Positions 1-8,038 of a DNA stretch of 64,000 bases are shown here, piece after piece; position 1 is the first letter of the stretch, and each line of letters opens with the position of its first letter. The position numbers and the translations under genes were made by a program. Source of the stretch: JAGNLV01 sp964612145 (lineage in GTDB: Bacteria; Zixibacteria; MSB-5A5; GN15; FEB-12); assembly GCA_964612145.1 (NCBI GenBank), contig CAZTBP010000003.1, positions 62,001 through 126,000 on the forward strand, in the 5' to 3' direction. The notes below the pieces were generated by a model. It ran no database searches. It worked only from the letters and a program-made list of their open reading frames with translations, and was not told the origin of the DNA.

Positions 1-12
1 TCGAGCCAGAGC

Positions 13-40
13 CTTCTAATTTAGCCAATAATTTGTCAAA
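13..40 (-). promoter_or_regulatory. Possible sigma-70 promoter reading out of the window
   Basis: On the minus strand TTGACA (positions 40 to 35) is followed after 16 bases by TAGAAG (18 to 13), a perfect -35 with a 4/6 match at -10. It would drive a gene to the left of the window. Positions 41 to 235 hold no convincing coding sequence; TATAAT at 206-211 may be part of the serS promoter but no good -35 lies at the right distance. Confidence 0.3.
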
Positions 41-235
41 GGCAAGAGCTTTTTCACCCAGGCTCGTCCACTTTGGGGATAACATCGGCAGGGTGGCCCG
101 GTTCCGAAAAAGGGGGGTGAATGCGGTGATGCGGGGGTAGTTTGTTGGTTTGACTCGGGGGAATCGATTGTCTATACTTGGGAAACCCGATTGGCCCGAA
201 ATAGCTATAATTGATTAGCAGGACAGTAATTACAG

Positions 236-1495
236 ATGCTTGACATTAGATTCATCAGAGAAAACCCGGATGCGGTCAAGGCCGGGATCGGCAAGAAAAA
301 CGACAAGTCGGATATTGACGCTCTGTTGGCGGTCGATGAGCAGCGGCGCGAGATTATCCAACAGACCGAGGCGCTGAAAGCGGACCGGAATCGTGTATCG
401 GCAGAGATAGCCAGGAAAAAGAAGGCCAAAGAGCCGGCCGATGACATAATCGCGGAGATGCGAGAGGTGGGGCAGAAGATCAGCGCGCTGGATGAGAAGC
501 TGCGTGAAGTCGAGGCCGATTTGCATGAGCGGTTGTCGTGGATTCCGAATATCCCGCATTCGGAGGCGCCGGTCGGCGGCGAAGAGGATATGAAGGTTGT
601 CCGGACCTGGGGGGAGCCGGAGAGAAGAGATTTTGACGTCCTGCCGCACTGGGAAATTGGAGAGAAGTTAGGGATTCTGGATATTCCGGCGGCGACGAAG
701 GTGTCCGGTTCCGGGTTTTATGCGCTTCGGGGGGCAGGAGCGCGGCTTCAGCGGGCGCTGGTAGCATTTATGCTGGATACGCATACGGTGGATGGATTTG
801 TTGAGCATGCGGCGCCGTTTATTGTCAATGAGGAGACGATGTTCGGGACGGGGCAGTTGCCGAAGATGGCGGAGGATATGTACCGGACCGAGGACAATAT
901 GTGGCTGATTCCGACGGCGGAGGTGTCGCTGACGAATTTGTATCGGGAGGAGATTTTAGATTATCAGAAGCTTCCGATTTATATGGTGGGTCACTCGCCG
1001 TGTTTCCGTCGGGAGGCGGGTGCGGCCGGGAAGGACACGCGGGGGATGATCCGGGTGCACCAGTTTGACAAGGTGGAGATGGTGAAGATTGTGCGGCCGG
1101 AGGAATCGTATAAAGAGCTGGAGTCACTGGTGACGCAGGCGGAGAAGATACTCCAGGCGCTGAATATACCGTACCGGGTGGGGGAGCTGGCGACGGGTGA
1201 TCTGTCGTTTGCGGCGGCACGTTGTTATGATATCGAGTTGTGGTCGGCGGGTGTTGAGCGGTGGCTGGAGATATCATCGTGTTCGAATTTCGAGGATTTT
1301 CAGGCGCGGCGGATGAATTGTCGGTTCCGCGACGAGGAGAAGAAGGTGCGGCACCCACACACGTTAAACGGGTCGGGGACGGCGCTGGCGCGGCTGATCC
1401 CGGCCATTTTGGAGAATTATCAGAACGCCGACGGTTCGGTGAGTGTCCCCGAGGTGCTGCAACCGTACATGGGCGGCGTGACGAAGATCGGCTGA
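236..1495 (+). CDS. serS: Seryl-tRNA synthetase
   Basis: This 419-residue protein charges tRNA-Ser with serine in the cytoplasm. It has the family's usual length and order: an N-terminal antiparallel coiled coil (about residues 25 to 105, rich in Lys, Glu and Arg) that grips the long variable arm of tRNA-Ser, then a class II catalytic core. Motif 2 is visible as SPCFRREAGAAGKDTRG and motif 3 as the C-terminal stretch containing GSGTALARL. The ATG at 236 begins MLDIRFIRENPD, the standard N-terminus. Its stop TGA overlaps the ATG of the next gene, so serS probably heads an operon that continues into the sensor kinase and PorX-like genes. The function is secure. Confidence 0.98.
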   Translation: MLDIRFIRENPDAVKAGIGKKNDKSDIDALLAVDEQRREIIQQTEALKADRNRVSAEIARKKKAKEPADDIIAEMREVGQKISALDEKLREVEADLHERLSWIPNIPHSEAPVGGEEDMKVVRTWGEPERRDFDVLPHWEIGEKLGILDIPAATKVSGSGFYALRGAGARLQRALVAFMLDTHTVDGFVEHAAPFIVNEETMFGTGQLPKMAEDMYRTEDNMWLIPTAEVSLTNLYREEILDYQKLPIYMVGHSPCFRREAGAAGKDTRGMIRVHQFDKVEMVKIVRPEESYKELESLVTQAEKILQALNIPYRVGELATGDLSFAAARCYDIELWSAGVERWLEISSCSNFEDFQARRMNCRFRDEEKKVRHPHTLNGSGTALARLIPAILENYQNADGSVSVPEVLQPYMGGVTKIG

Positions 1496-2757
1496 TGCCA
1501 CGTACAGGACAAAGACGCGGGTTGACCAATCGGTTGTACGTTGGCAAATCGACGTTTTTTAAGGTCTTTTTGCTGGGCGGAGTGGTTGTAATCTCCCTGG
1601 TATTTATCTGGTACACGTTTGATCTGATCGAGAAGCTCAAGGAGGGGACCCGGAGCCAGGTCGAGAAGTACGTCAAGATGTGGCAGTTGGCGGCGAGTTC
1701 GGATACATCGGGCGAGGAACTTCAGTTCATATTCGACGAGATCATTGTCAAAGCAGACTTTCCGATTATTGTGCTGGATGCGGATCGCAATCCAATTCAT
1801 TGGCGGAACATTGAGGGGATAGAGCCGACCGACAACACGCCGCAGGCGATCGATGAGTTGCGGTCGCGGGCGCGGGAGATGGCCGAGACGAACGAGGAGT
1901 TTCCGCTGGTGTTTGGTGAGGGGCATGTCAATTATTTCCTGTACGGCAATACGAAGGCGATCGAGCAGCTCCAGATGATGCCGTTTATTGAGATCGGGAT
2001 TGTGCTGGCGTTTTTGTTGGTGGCGCTGATCGGGTACCACAATATCCGCCGGAGTGAGGAGCGGCATATCTGGGTGGGGATGGCGAAAGAGACGGCGCAC
2101 CAGTTGGGGACGCCGATATCGTCGCTGATGGGCTGGATCGAGGTGATCGACGCCGACTGTGCGGGTGATCCGCAGGACGAGATGCGAAAAACGTTGTCCG
2201 ATGGTTTGGACAATATGCGGGTGGATGTGAATCGATTGCAGAAGGTGGCGAACCGGTTCGGTCAGATTGGTTCGGTTCCGGAGTTGGCGCCGGCGGATGT
2301 CAACCAGGCGGTGCAGGCGGCGGTGAATTATTTTCGTCGTCGGCTGCCGTTTGAGGGCAAGGGGGTGCGGATCAATTTCGAGGCGGGTGACGTTCCGGAA
2401 GTAGCGGTCAACCCGGAGTTGTTTGGCTGGGGGATTGAGAATTTGATCAAGAACTCTCTTCAGGCGGTAGATCCGAAGACGGGTACAATACATATACGCA
2501 CTTCGATGACACCGAACCGTGATTGTGCGGTGATTGAGATTGCGGATAACGGGTCGGGGATTCCGACTCCTGCGCAACGCCGGATTTTCCGGCCGGGGTT
2601 CACAACGAAGAATCGGGGTTGGGGGTTAGGGCTGACGCTGGTGCGTCGGATTGTAGAAGAATATCACGGCGGACGGATCGTGCTCAAGCGGTCGAAGCCG
2701 GGCGAGACAGTATTTGAAATTACGCTGCCGGTGGTGGCGAACAATAAAGGGTCGTAA
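1495..2757 (+). CDS. Membrane sensor histidine kinase, partner of the PorX-like regulator
   Basis: A 420-residue kinase. Residues 21-42 form a first membrane segment; about 110 residues follow as an extracytoplasmic sensor, then a second hydrophobic segment near residues 158-178. The cytoplasmic part carries an H-box (ETAHQLGTPISSL) whose phosphoacceptor is His202, and a HATPase_c domain with an N-box (NLIKNSLQA), DNGSGIP and a G2 box GWGLGLTLVRR. The open frame extends upstream into serS, but the ATG at 1495 overlaps the serS stop as TGATG and gives a sensible membrane-protein N-terminus. Its own stop overlaps the start of the next gene (TAATG). The coupling suggests the two form a two-component pair comparable to PorY/PorX of Bacteroidetes. 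The signal sensed is unknown. Confidence 0.9.
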   Translation: MPRTGQRRGLTNRLYVGKSTFFKVFLLGGVVVISLVFIWYTFDLIEKLKEGTRSQVEKYVKMWQLAASSDTSGEELQFIFDEIIVKADFPIIVLDADRNPIHWRNIEGIEPTDNTPQAIDELRSRAREMAETNEEFPLVFGEGHVNYFLYGNTKAIEQLQMMPFIEIGIVLAFLLVALIGYHNIRRSEERHIWVGMAKETAHQLGTPISSLMGWIEVIDADCAGDPQDEMRKTLSDGLDNMRVDVNRLQKVANRFGQIGSVPELAPADVNQAVQAAVNYFRRRLPFEGKGVRINFEAGDVPEVAVNPELFGWGIENLIKNSLQAVDPKTGTIHIRTSMTPNRDCAVIEIADNGSGIPTPAQRRIFRPGFTTKNRGWGLGLTLVRRIVEEYHGGRIVLKRSKPGETVFEITLPVVANNKGS

Positions 2758-4322
2758 TGGCGGCACAAACAGAACAGAAGAAGATACTCTGGGTCGATGA
2801 TGAGATCGACTCGCTCAAACCACATATTTTGTTTTTGGAGAAGCGGGGTTATGCGGTTTCGGCGGCGGTATCTGGTAATGATGCGATAGAGATGGTCCGG
2901 GAAGAGCCGTTTGACCTGGTGTTGCTGGATGAGATGATGCCGGGGATGGACGGGTTGACGACGCTGGAGGAGCTCAAGGAAATTCGTCCGCATATGCCGG
3001 TAGTGATGGTGACGAAGTCCGAGGAGGAGTCTTTGATGGACCAGGCGATCGGGCAGAAGATCGATGACTACCTGGTCAAGCCGGTGAATCCGACACAGAT
3101 CCTCTCGGTGATCAAGCGGCGGTTGGAAGCGAAGAAGATAATCAGCGGTTCGACGATGCAGCGGTATATCGTCGAAATCAACAAGTTTAACCAGAAGTTG
3201 TTCGGGGCGATGGAGCCGGAGGACTGGCATGAGGCGGGCCGGATCCTGTCGACGTGGAATCTCGAGCTGGATCAGAATAACGACGTGGGGCTGGAGCAGG
3301 CTCTGGAGGGGACGCGGAAAGAGTGGAATCTTGAATTTACGAAGTATGTCGAGAAGCATTATCCAAACTGGCTGCATAGTGAGGACCGTCCGGATCTCTC
3401 GCCGGATGTTTCGGGGAAGTATGTCTTTCCGCCGCTGAAGGAAGGGCGCAAGGTGGTGCTGATTGTGGTGGACTGTATGCGGCTGGATCAGTGGATGCTG
3501 GTAGAGCCGTTGGTGGCGGAGTATTTTGAGATTTCGCGGGACTACTATTTTTCGATGCTTCCGACGGCGACGCCGTTTGCCCGGAATGCGCTGTTTGCCG
3601 GGTTGTGGCCGGATGATATTCAGGAGAACAATCCGGACCTGTACAAGACGCAGGCCGAGGGTTCGCTGAATCGGTTCGAGGATGAGTTGTTTGCGGATAA
3701 TCTCCGGCGCAACGGGTTGAACAAAGAAGCCGACCGGATGAAGTATGTGAAGATATATAATAATACCGAGGGAGAGCAGGTCGCCAAGAAGGTGTCGGAT
3801 TTTTATGATACGCCGGTGACAACGTTCGTGTTCAATTTTCTGGATATTTTGGCGCACGGTCGTTCCAACAATGTGATACTCAAAGAGATTGCCGGTTCGG
3901 AGTCGGCGTTTCGGTCATTGATGCGGTCGTGGTTCGTGCATTCGCCGTTGTTTACGATGCTGAAGTCGTTTGCGGAGCGGGGGGATGCGACCGTGATTGT
4001 GACGTCGGATCACGGTTCGGTGCTGTGTAAGCGGGGGACGATGGCGCACGGTAAGCGGTCGACGTCGACGAACCTTCGGTACAAGTACGGTGACAACCTG
4101 AACTCGGACACCAACGACTCGATATTGATCAAGAAGCCGCAGGACTGGCGGCTTCCGATGCTCTCGCTGGCGACGACCTATATTTTAGCCAAAGAGGACT
4201 TCTTCTTTGTGTATCCGAACAACTATAATGAGATGGTCCGCCAGTTCCAGAATTCGTTCCAGCACGGCGGCATTTCACTCGAGGAGATGGTGGTGCCGAT
4301 TGCGGTGCTCAATCCGCGATAG
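2757..4322 (+). CDS. porX: PorX-like response regulator with PglZ (alkaline-phosphatase-like) output domain
   Basis: Residues 1-125 form an intact receiver: acidic pair Asp14/Asp15, phosphoacceptor Asp58 in LLDEMMPGMDG, Thr86 and Lys108. A helical linker follows, then a PglZ domain of the alkaline phosphatase superfamily with metal-binding VVDCMRLDQW near residue 237, the PTATPFARN block near 271 holding the putative nucleophilic threonine, VTSDHGS, and a late His in AHGKRS. This is the exact architecture and length of PorX (about 520 residues), which regulates type 9 secretion in Bacteroidetes and hydrolyses oligonucleotides. No secretion-system gene is seen here, so its target in this organism is not known. 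Translational coupling to the kinase upstream supports direct partnership. Confidence 0.9.
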   Translation: MAAQTEQKKILWVDDEIDSLKPHILFLEKRGYAVSAAVSGNDAIEMVREEPFDLVLLDEMMPGMDGLTTLEELKEIRPHMPVVMVTKSEEESLMDQAIGQKIDDYLVKPVNPTQILSVIKRRLEAKKIISGSTMQRYIVEINKFNQKLFGAMEPEDWHEAGRILSTWNLELDQNNDVGLEQALEGTRKEWNLEFTKYVEKHYPNWLHSEDRPDLSPDVSGKYVFPPLKEGRKVVLIVVDCMRLDQWMLVEPLVAEYFEISRDYYFSMLPTATPFARNALFAGLWPDDIQENNPDLYKTQAEGSLNRFEDELFADNLRRNGLNKEADRMKYVKIYNNTEGEQVAKKVSDFYDTPVTTFVFNFLDILAHGRSNNVILKEIAGSESAFRSLMRSWFVHSPLFTMLKSFAERGDATVIVTSDHGSVLCKRGTMAHGKRSTSTNLRYKYGDNLNSDTNDSILIKKPQDWRLPMLSLATTYILAKEDFFFVYPNNYNEMVRQFQNSFQHGGISLEEMVVPIAVLNPR

Positions 4323-4323
4323 T

Positions 4324-4761
4324 ATGGGAGCGGTTCTCAACGTCATATCGCATTCTGAGGAAGAGACGATGGGGCTGGCGGAGAAGCTTCTGTTGTTTTT
4401 CCGTCCGGGCGATATCATTGTGCTTTCCGGCGAGCTTGGGGCGGGGAAGACGGTGTTCGTGCGGGGAATGGCGCGCGGGCTGGGAATTGATGAGGAGTTG
4501 GTGAACTCGCCCTCGTTTACAATAGTCAACGAATATCCGGGTGGGCAGCGGAAGCTGTACCATTTTGATTTGTACCGGCTGGGGGATCGGTCGGAGCTGC
4601 ACGAGATCGGCTGGAATGATTACCAGCAGCGGGACGGGATTATGGTTGTAGAGTGGGGGGAGAAGGCGGAAGAATTGATGCCGTCGAGCTACTACCTCGT
4701 GGAGTTTGAGACGATTGACAGTGATCAGCGCAAAATTGAGATATCGCATATCGGGGAGTAG
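4324..4761 (+). CDS. tsaE: tRNA threonylcarbamoyladenosine biosynthesis ATPase TsaE
   Basis: A 145-residue P-loop ATPase of normal TsaE length. The Walker A motif is GELGAGKT, followed by the SPSFTIVNEY and HFDLYRL blocks and VVEWGEKAEEL that mark the family. It works with TsaB, TsaC and TsaD to make t6A at position 37 of ANN-decoding tRNAs. The frame is open further upstream, but those residues do not resemble TsaE; the ATG at 4324, one base after the PorX stop, gives the standard N-terminus. tsaB follows 12 bases downstream, and rimI after it, a common arrangement. Confidence 0.95.
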   Translation: MGAVLNVISHSEEETMGLAEKLLLFFRPGDIIVLSGELGAGKTVFVRGMARGLGIDEELVNSPSFTIVNEYPGGQRKLYHFDLYRLGDRSELHEIGWNDYQQRDGIMVVEWGEKAEELMPSSYYLVEFETIDSDQRKIEISHIGE

Positions 4762-4773
4762 GAAGCGGTAGTG

Positions 4774-5448
4774 ATGGAGAACATTTTAGTGATTGATACG
4801 TCGACATCGAAACTGATTCTGGCGGTACAGTACGGCGGGGATCGGGTGGTGAAGGCGACGATTCCGGTGGAGAAGTCGCACGGTCAGATGATCATGAAGC
4901 AGCTGGAGGGACTTTTGAATTCGGCGGATACGAAACCATCGGAGTTGAACGCGATCGTAGTCAATGTCGGGCCGGGGTCGTTCACGGGCCTTCGGATCGG
5001 TTTAGCGGCGGCGAAGGGGATGGCGATTGCGAATGAAACGGCTATTATACCGGTCAATGCGTTTGAGGTCGCAGCGTATCGGTTGCGGACCGCGGAGAAG
5101 GTGGTGCATGTGGTAGTGCCGTTGAATAGGGACGAGTGTATTTTGTGTCCGATTGATGCGGTTGCGGATGTGATCGGGGAAATGAAGATAGTGCCGTACG
5201 AGCGGTTTTTTGAGGTTGTAGGAAACGAAGCGATAGCGGGGATCGGACTGGATCTGTTGGAGAAGTTTCCGAGCATCAATAATGAGGACTGGTCGGATCG
5301 GCTGGATTATGACGGGGCTGACCTGGTGCAGATTGCGTTGGAGAAGGGAGCCGACGGTGTGGTGGCGGAGATAGAGTCGCTGGAGCCGTTGTATTTGCAG
5401 AAGTCGATCGCGGAGATCCGTTTTGAGCAGCGCCAGAAGAGCAGTTGA
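4774..5448 (+). CDS. tsaB: tRNA threonylcarbamoyladenosine biosynthesis protein TsaB
   Basis: A 224-residue member of the ASKHA fold and the inactive-paralogue partner of TsaD in t6A synthesis. The N-terminus ILVIDTSTSKL and the block VNVGPGSFTGLRIGLAAAKGMA are diagnostic. It lacks the metal-binding histidines of TsaD, as expected for TsaB. A GTG lies three bases before the chosen ATG; GTAGGAAG at 4757-4764 serves as ribosome binding site for either. The 3' end is followed almost at once by rimI. TsaC and TsaD are not encoded in the window. Confidence 0.94.
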   Translation: MENILVIDTSTSKLILAVQYGGDRVVKATIPVEKSHGQMIMKQLEGLLNSADTKPSELNAIVVNVGPGSFTGLRIGLAAAKGMAIANETAIIPVNAFEVAAYRLRTAEKVVHVVVPLNRDECILCPIDAVADVIGEMKIVPYERFFEVVGNEAIAGIGLDLLEKFPSINNEDWSDRLDYDGADLVQIALEKGADGVVAEIESLEPLYLQKSIAEIRFEQRQKSS

Positions 5449-5455
5449 CGCGGCG

Positions 5456-5908
5456 GTGAAGATCCGGGATATGGTCGCGGAGGACATTGACCGGGTGGAG
5501 GAGCTTGAAAACGAAGTATTTCCTGATCCGTGGCCGCGTTCGGCGTTTGAGGAGCAGATAAGCGGCGAGGGTTGGGGGGCGATTGTCGCGGAATGGGGCG
5601 GCGAGGTGGTTGGTTATGGTTGTTACTATATAGTGGATGTTGAGGCGCACCTGACGAACATCGCGGTGGTCCCGGAGCAGCGCCGAAAATTGGTTGCTAA
5701 TCGTATTCTGGACACTATCTTAGAGCGGGCAGTCGAGGCCGGCTGCCAGTATGTTATTTTGGAGGTTCGGCGTTCGAATACGGCCGCGCGGGCCTTTTAC
5801 GAAAAACACGGCTTCCGTCTGTTGTACGAGAGGCCAAATTATTATCGTCGCCCGGCCGAGGATGCTGTCGTGATGGTATACTATTTCGACCGGGACACTA
5901 AGCAGTAA
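5456..5908 (+). CDS. rimI: Ribosomal-protein-alanine N-acetyltransferase RimI-like (GNAT)
   Basis: A 150-residue GNAT acetyltransferase. The N-terminus KIRDMVAEDIDRVEELENEVFPDPW is the typical RimI opening, and the acetyl-CoA-binding core VVPEQRRKLVANRILD has the usual R/Q-x-x-G/A loop in a slightly altered form (Gly is replaced by Leu-Val). SNTAARAFYEKHGF is the conserved C-terminal block. Starts at TTG 5423, GTG 5456 and ATG 5471 are all in frame; GTG 5456 gives the family's normal N-terminus. RimI acetylates ribosomal protein S18 in E. coli, and it often sits in tsaE-tsaB operons as here. Confidence 0.88.
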   Translation: MKIRDMVAEDIDRVEELENEVFPDPWPRSAFEEQISGEGWGAIVAEWGGEVVGYGCYYIVDVEAHLTNIAVVPEQRRKLVANRILDTILERAVEAGCQYVILEVRRSNTAARAFYEKHGFRLLYERPNYYRRPAEDAVVMVYYFDRDTKQ

Positions 5909-5918
5909 AATACAGCGC

Positions 5919-6761
5919 ATGGCGTGGTTTAGAAAGACACGAAGCGGCCCGACGCCGCAGGAAAAGAAGAATATCCCGGAAGGGCTCTGGATTAAGTGTG
6001 AGTCTTGCGGGGAGATTATTTACAGCAAGAAGATGGAGCAGTTGTTGTGGGTGTGTCCGAGCTGCGAGTTCCATTTTCGGATTTCCTCGGAAAAGTACAT
6101 CAATCTCCTTCTTGACGGCGGGCGGCTGGAGGAGTTTGACACCCAGTTGACGTCGAAAGATCCGCTGAAGTTCAGGGATTCGAAAAAGTACCCGGATCGG
6201 ATCAAGGCGGCGCAGCAGAAGACGGGTCGTTTGGAGGGTGTGATTTCCGGTATCGGGGAGATGGGGGGGATCGAGGTTTCGTTCGCGATCATGAATTTTG
6301 CCTTTATCGGTGGTTCGATGGGTTCGGTAGTGGGGGAGATGATTGCGCGGGCGATTGCGCGGGCGATTGAGCGGGAGATTCCGCTGGTGGTGGTGTCGTC
6401 CTCGGGCGGGGCCCGGATGCAGGAGGGGATTTTGTCGCTGATGCAGATGGCGAAAACGTCGGGGCTGCTTCAGCGGCTTCATGAGAAGCGTATTCCATAT
6501 ATTTCAATACTGACCAATCCGACTACGGCCGGGGTGATGGCCTCGTATGCGTCGCTGGGTGATGTGATCATTGCCGAGCCGAAGGCGCTTTTGGGGTTTG
6601 CCGGGCCGCGAGTTATTCAGCAGACTATCAAGCAGGAATTGCCGGAAGGGTTCCAGTCCTCGGAGTTTTTCAAGGATAAGGGTTTTTTGGACAAGATTGT
6701 TCATCGGAAGGACCTTCGCGATACCGTCATATCGCTGCTGAAGTTCATGTGGAGAAAGTGA
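5919..6761 (+). CDS. accD: Acetyl-CoA carboxylase carboxyltransferase subunit beta
   Basis: A 280-residue protein of standard AccD length. It transfers the carboxyl group from carboxybiotin to acetyl-CoA together with AccA, giving malonyl-CoA for fatty acid synthesis. A four-cysteine zinc ribbon is present at Cys27, Cys30, Cys46 and Cys49. The crotonase-like core contains SSSGGARMQEG and the oxyanion stretch PTTAGVMASYASLGD, followed by GFAGPRVIQQT. Its stop overlaps the ATG of folC (TGATG). The accD-folC pairing is common in bacteria. No other acc gene is in the window. Confidence 0.97.
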   Translation: MAWFRKTRSGPTPQEKKNIPEGLWIKCESCGEIIYSKKMEQLLWVCPSCEFHFRISSEKYINLLLDGGRLEEFDTQLTSKDPLKFRDSKKYPDRIKAAQQKTGRLEGVISGIGEMGGIEVSFAIMNFAFIGGSMGSVVGEMIARAIARAIEREIPLVVVSSSGGARMQEGILSLMQMAKTSGLLQRLHEKRIPYISILTNPTTAGVMASYASLGDVIIAEPKALLGFAGPRVIQQTIKQELPEGFQSSEFFKDKGFLDKIVHRKDLRDTVISLLKFMWRK

Positions 6762-8038
6762 TGCGCAGGCATAGCTATTCGGCTGCCGAGCGGTTTTTAC
6801 TTTCCCGTGAGTTTTTCGGTATGAAGCTCGGGCTGGAGAATATTACCGAGTTCCTGGAATCGATCGGTCGCCCGCAGGACAATTACAAGACGATTCATCT
6901 GGCCGGCACGAACGGCAAGGGTTCGTGCGCCAGCATGCTGGCCTCGGTTTTGCGCGAGCAGGGTTACAAGACGGGTCTGTTCACCTCGCCGCATTTGGTT
7001 TCGCTGCGGGAGCGGGTACGGGTAAACGGTCGGCTCATTCCGCAAAGGTCGCTGGTGTCGTTTGTGGACCGTCACCGGAAAGAACTCACGAGGCGGAAGT
7101 TGTCGTTTTTTGAGGTCGTGACGGCTATGGCGCTGGTGCATTTCAGCCGGGTGGGGGTGGACATTGCGGTGATCGAGACAGGGTTAGGGGGGCGCCTGGA
7201 TGCCACGAATGTGTTGATACCGGAGTTGACGATGACGACGGATATCAGCCGGGACCATCTGGAGATCCTCGGGACGACAATTCAGAAGATAGCGTATGAA
7301 AAGGCCGGGATAGTGAAGCGGGAGGTGCCGCATCTGATCGCGATTCTGCCGGCGGCGGCAGAGCGGGTTATGGAGGATAAGTGCCGTAAGGTTGGGGCAC
7401 CGCTGTACCGGTTGCGGCCGGCGGATTTTGTGGCGTCCGTGGAGAAGAACTCGCTGGATTTCCATGACAACGGCTGGTCATTGGCGCGAGTGAGGCCGGG
7501 ATTGGCCGGACCGCATCAGTTGCGCAATGCAGCGCTGGTGCTCAAGGCGACGGCAATTCTGCGGGCGCGGGGGATGCGGATAAGCAAGCGGGCGATTCGT
7601 AAGGGAATGGCGGGGGTGCAATGGGCGGGGCGGTTCCAGGTGATTCGCAAGCGGGGCAAGCCAACGATCATATTCGATGTGGGGCATAATGTGGGTGGCG
7701 TGGAGACGTTTGTGCAGACGTTTCAGGCGCGGTATCCGGGACAGCGGGTGAAAATCCTGACGGGATTCGTGAAACGCAAGGAACACCAGAAGATGTTTGA
7801 CCTGTTGTCGAAGATAGCGGACCGATATATGATTGTGCCGCTGGCGACGAAGCGATCTATGGATCTGGATGAGTTATGCGAAACGATTAACTGGAGGGGG
7901 GTGCCGATGCGGCGCTTTGGTTCTATGAGCAGCGGGTGGCGGCACCTGGAAAAAACGACGGGGCCGGATGAAGTGGTGGCGGTTCTGGGGTCGCACTATC
8001 TGGTTGGGGAGTTTTTTGAGAAGGTTGGTATTAAATGA
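6761..8038 (+). CDS. folC: Bifunctional dihydrofolate synthase / folylpolyglutamate synthase
   Basis: A 425-residue Mur-ligase-family enzyme that adds glutamate to dihydropteroate and to folates. The P-loop HLAGTNGKGS is the FolC signature, followed by GLFTSPHLVSLRERV, ETGLGGRLDATN and TDISRDHLEILG. The C-terminal ligase domain begins near DVGHNVGG. A GTG at 6749 is also in frame, but ATG 6761 overlaps the accD stop and leaves the usual short N-terminus. The end overlaps the next gene by four bases (ATGA). Length and motifs are normal. Confidence 0.94.
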   Translation: MRRHSYSAAERFLLSREFFGMKLGLENITEFLESIGRPQDNYKTIHLAGTNGKGSCASMLASVLREQGYKTGLFTSPHLVSLRERVRVNGRLIPQRSLVSFVDRHRKELTRRKLSFFEVVTAMALVHFSRVGVDIAVIETGLGGRLDATNVLIPELTMTTDISRDHLEILGTTIQKIAYEKAGIVKREVPHLIAILPAAAERVMEDKCRKVGAPLYRLRPADFVASVEKNSLDFHDNGWSLARVRPGLAGPHQLRNAALVLKATAILRARGMRISKRAIRKGMAGVQWAGRFQVIRKRGKPTIIFDVGHNVGGVETFVQTFQARYPGQRVKILTGFVKRKEHQKMFDLLSKIADRYMIVPLATKRSMDLDELCETINWRGVPMRRFGSMSSGWRHLEKTTGPDEVVAVLGSHYLVGEFFEKVGIK

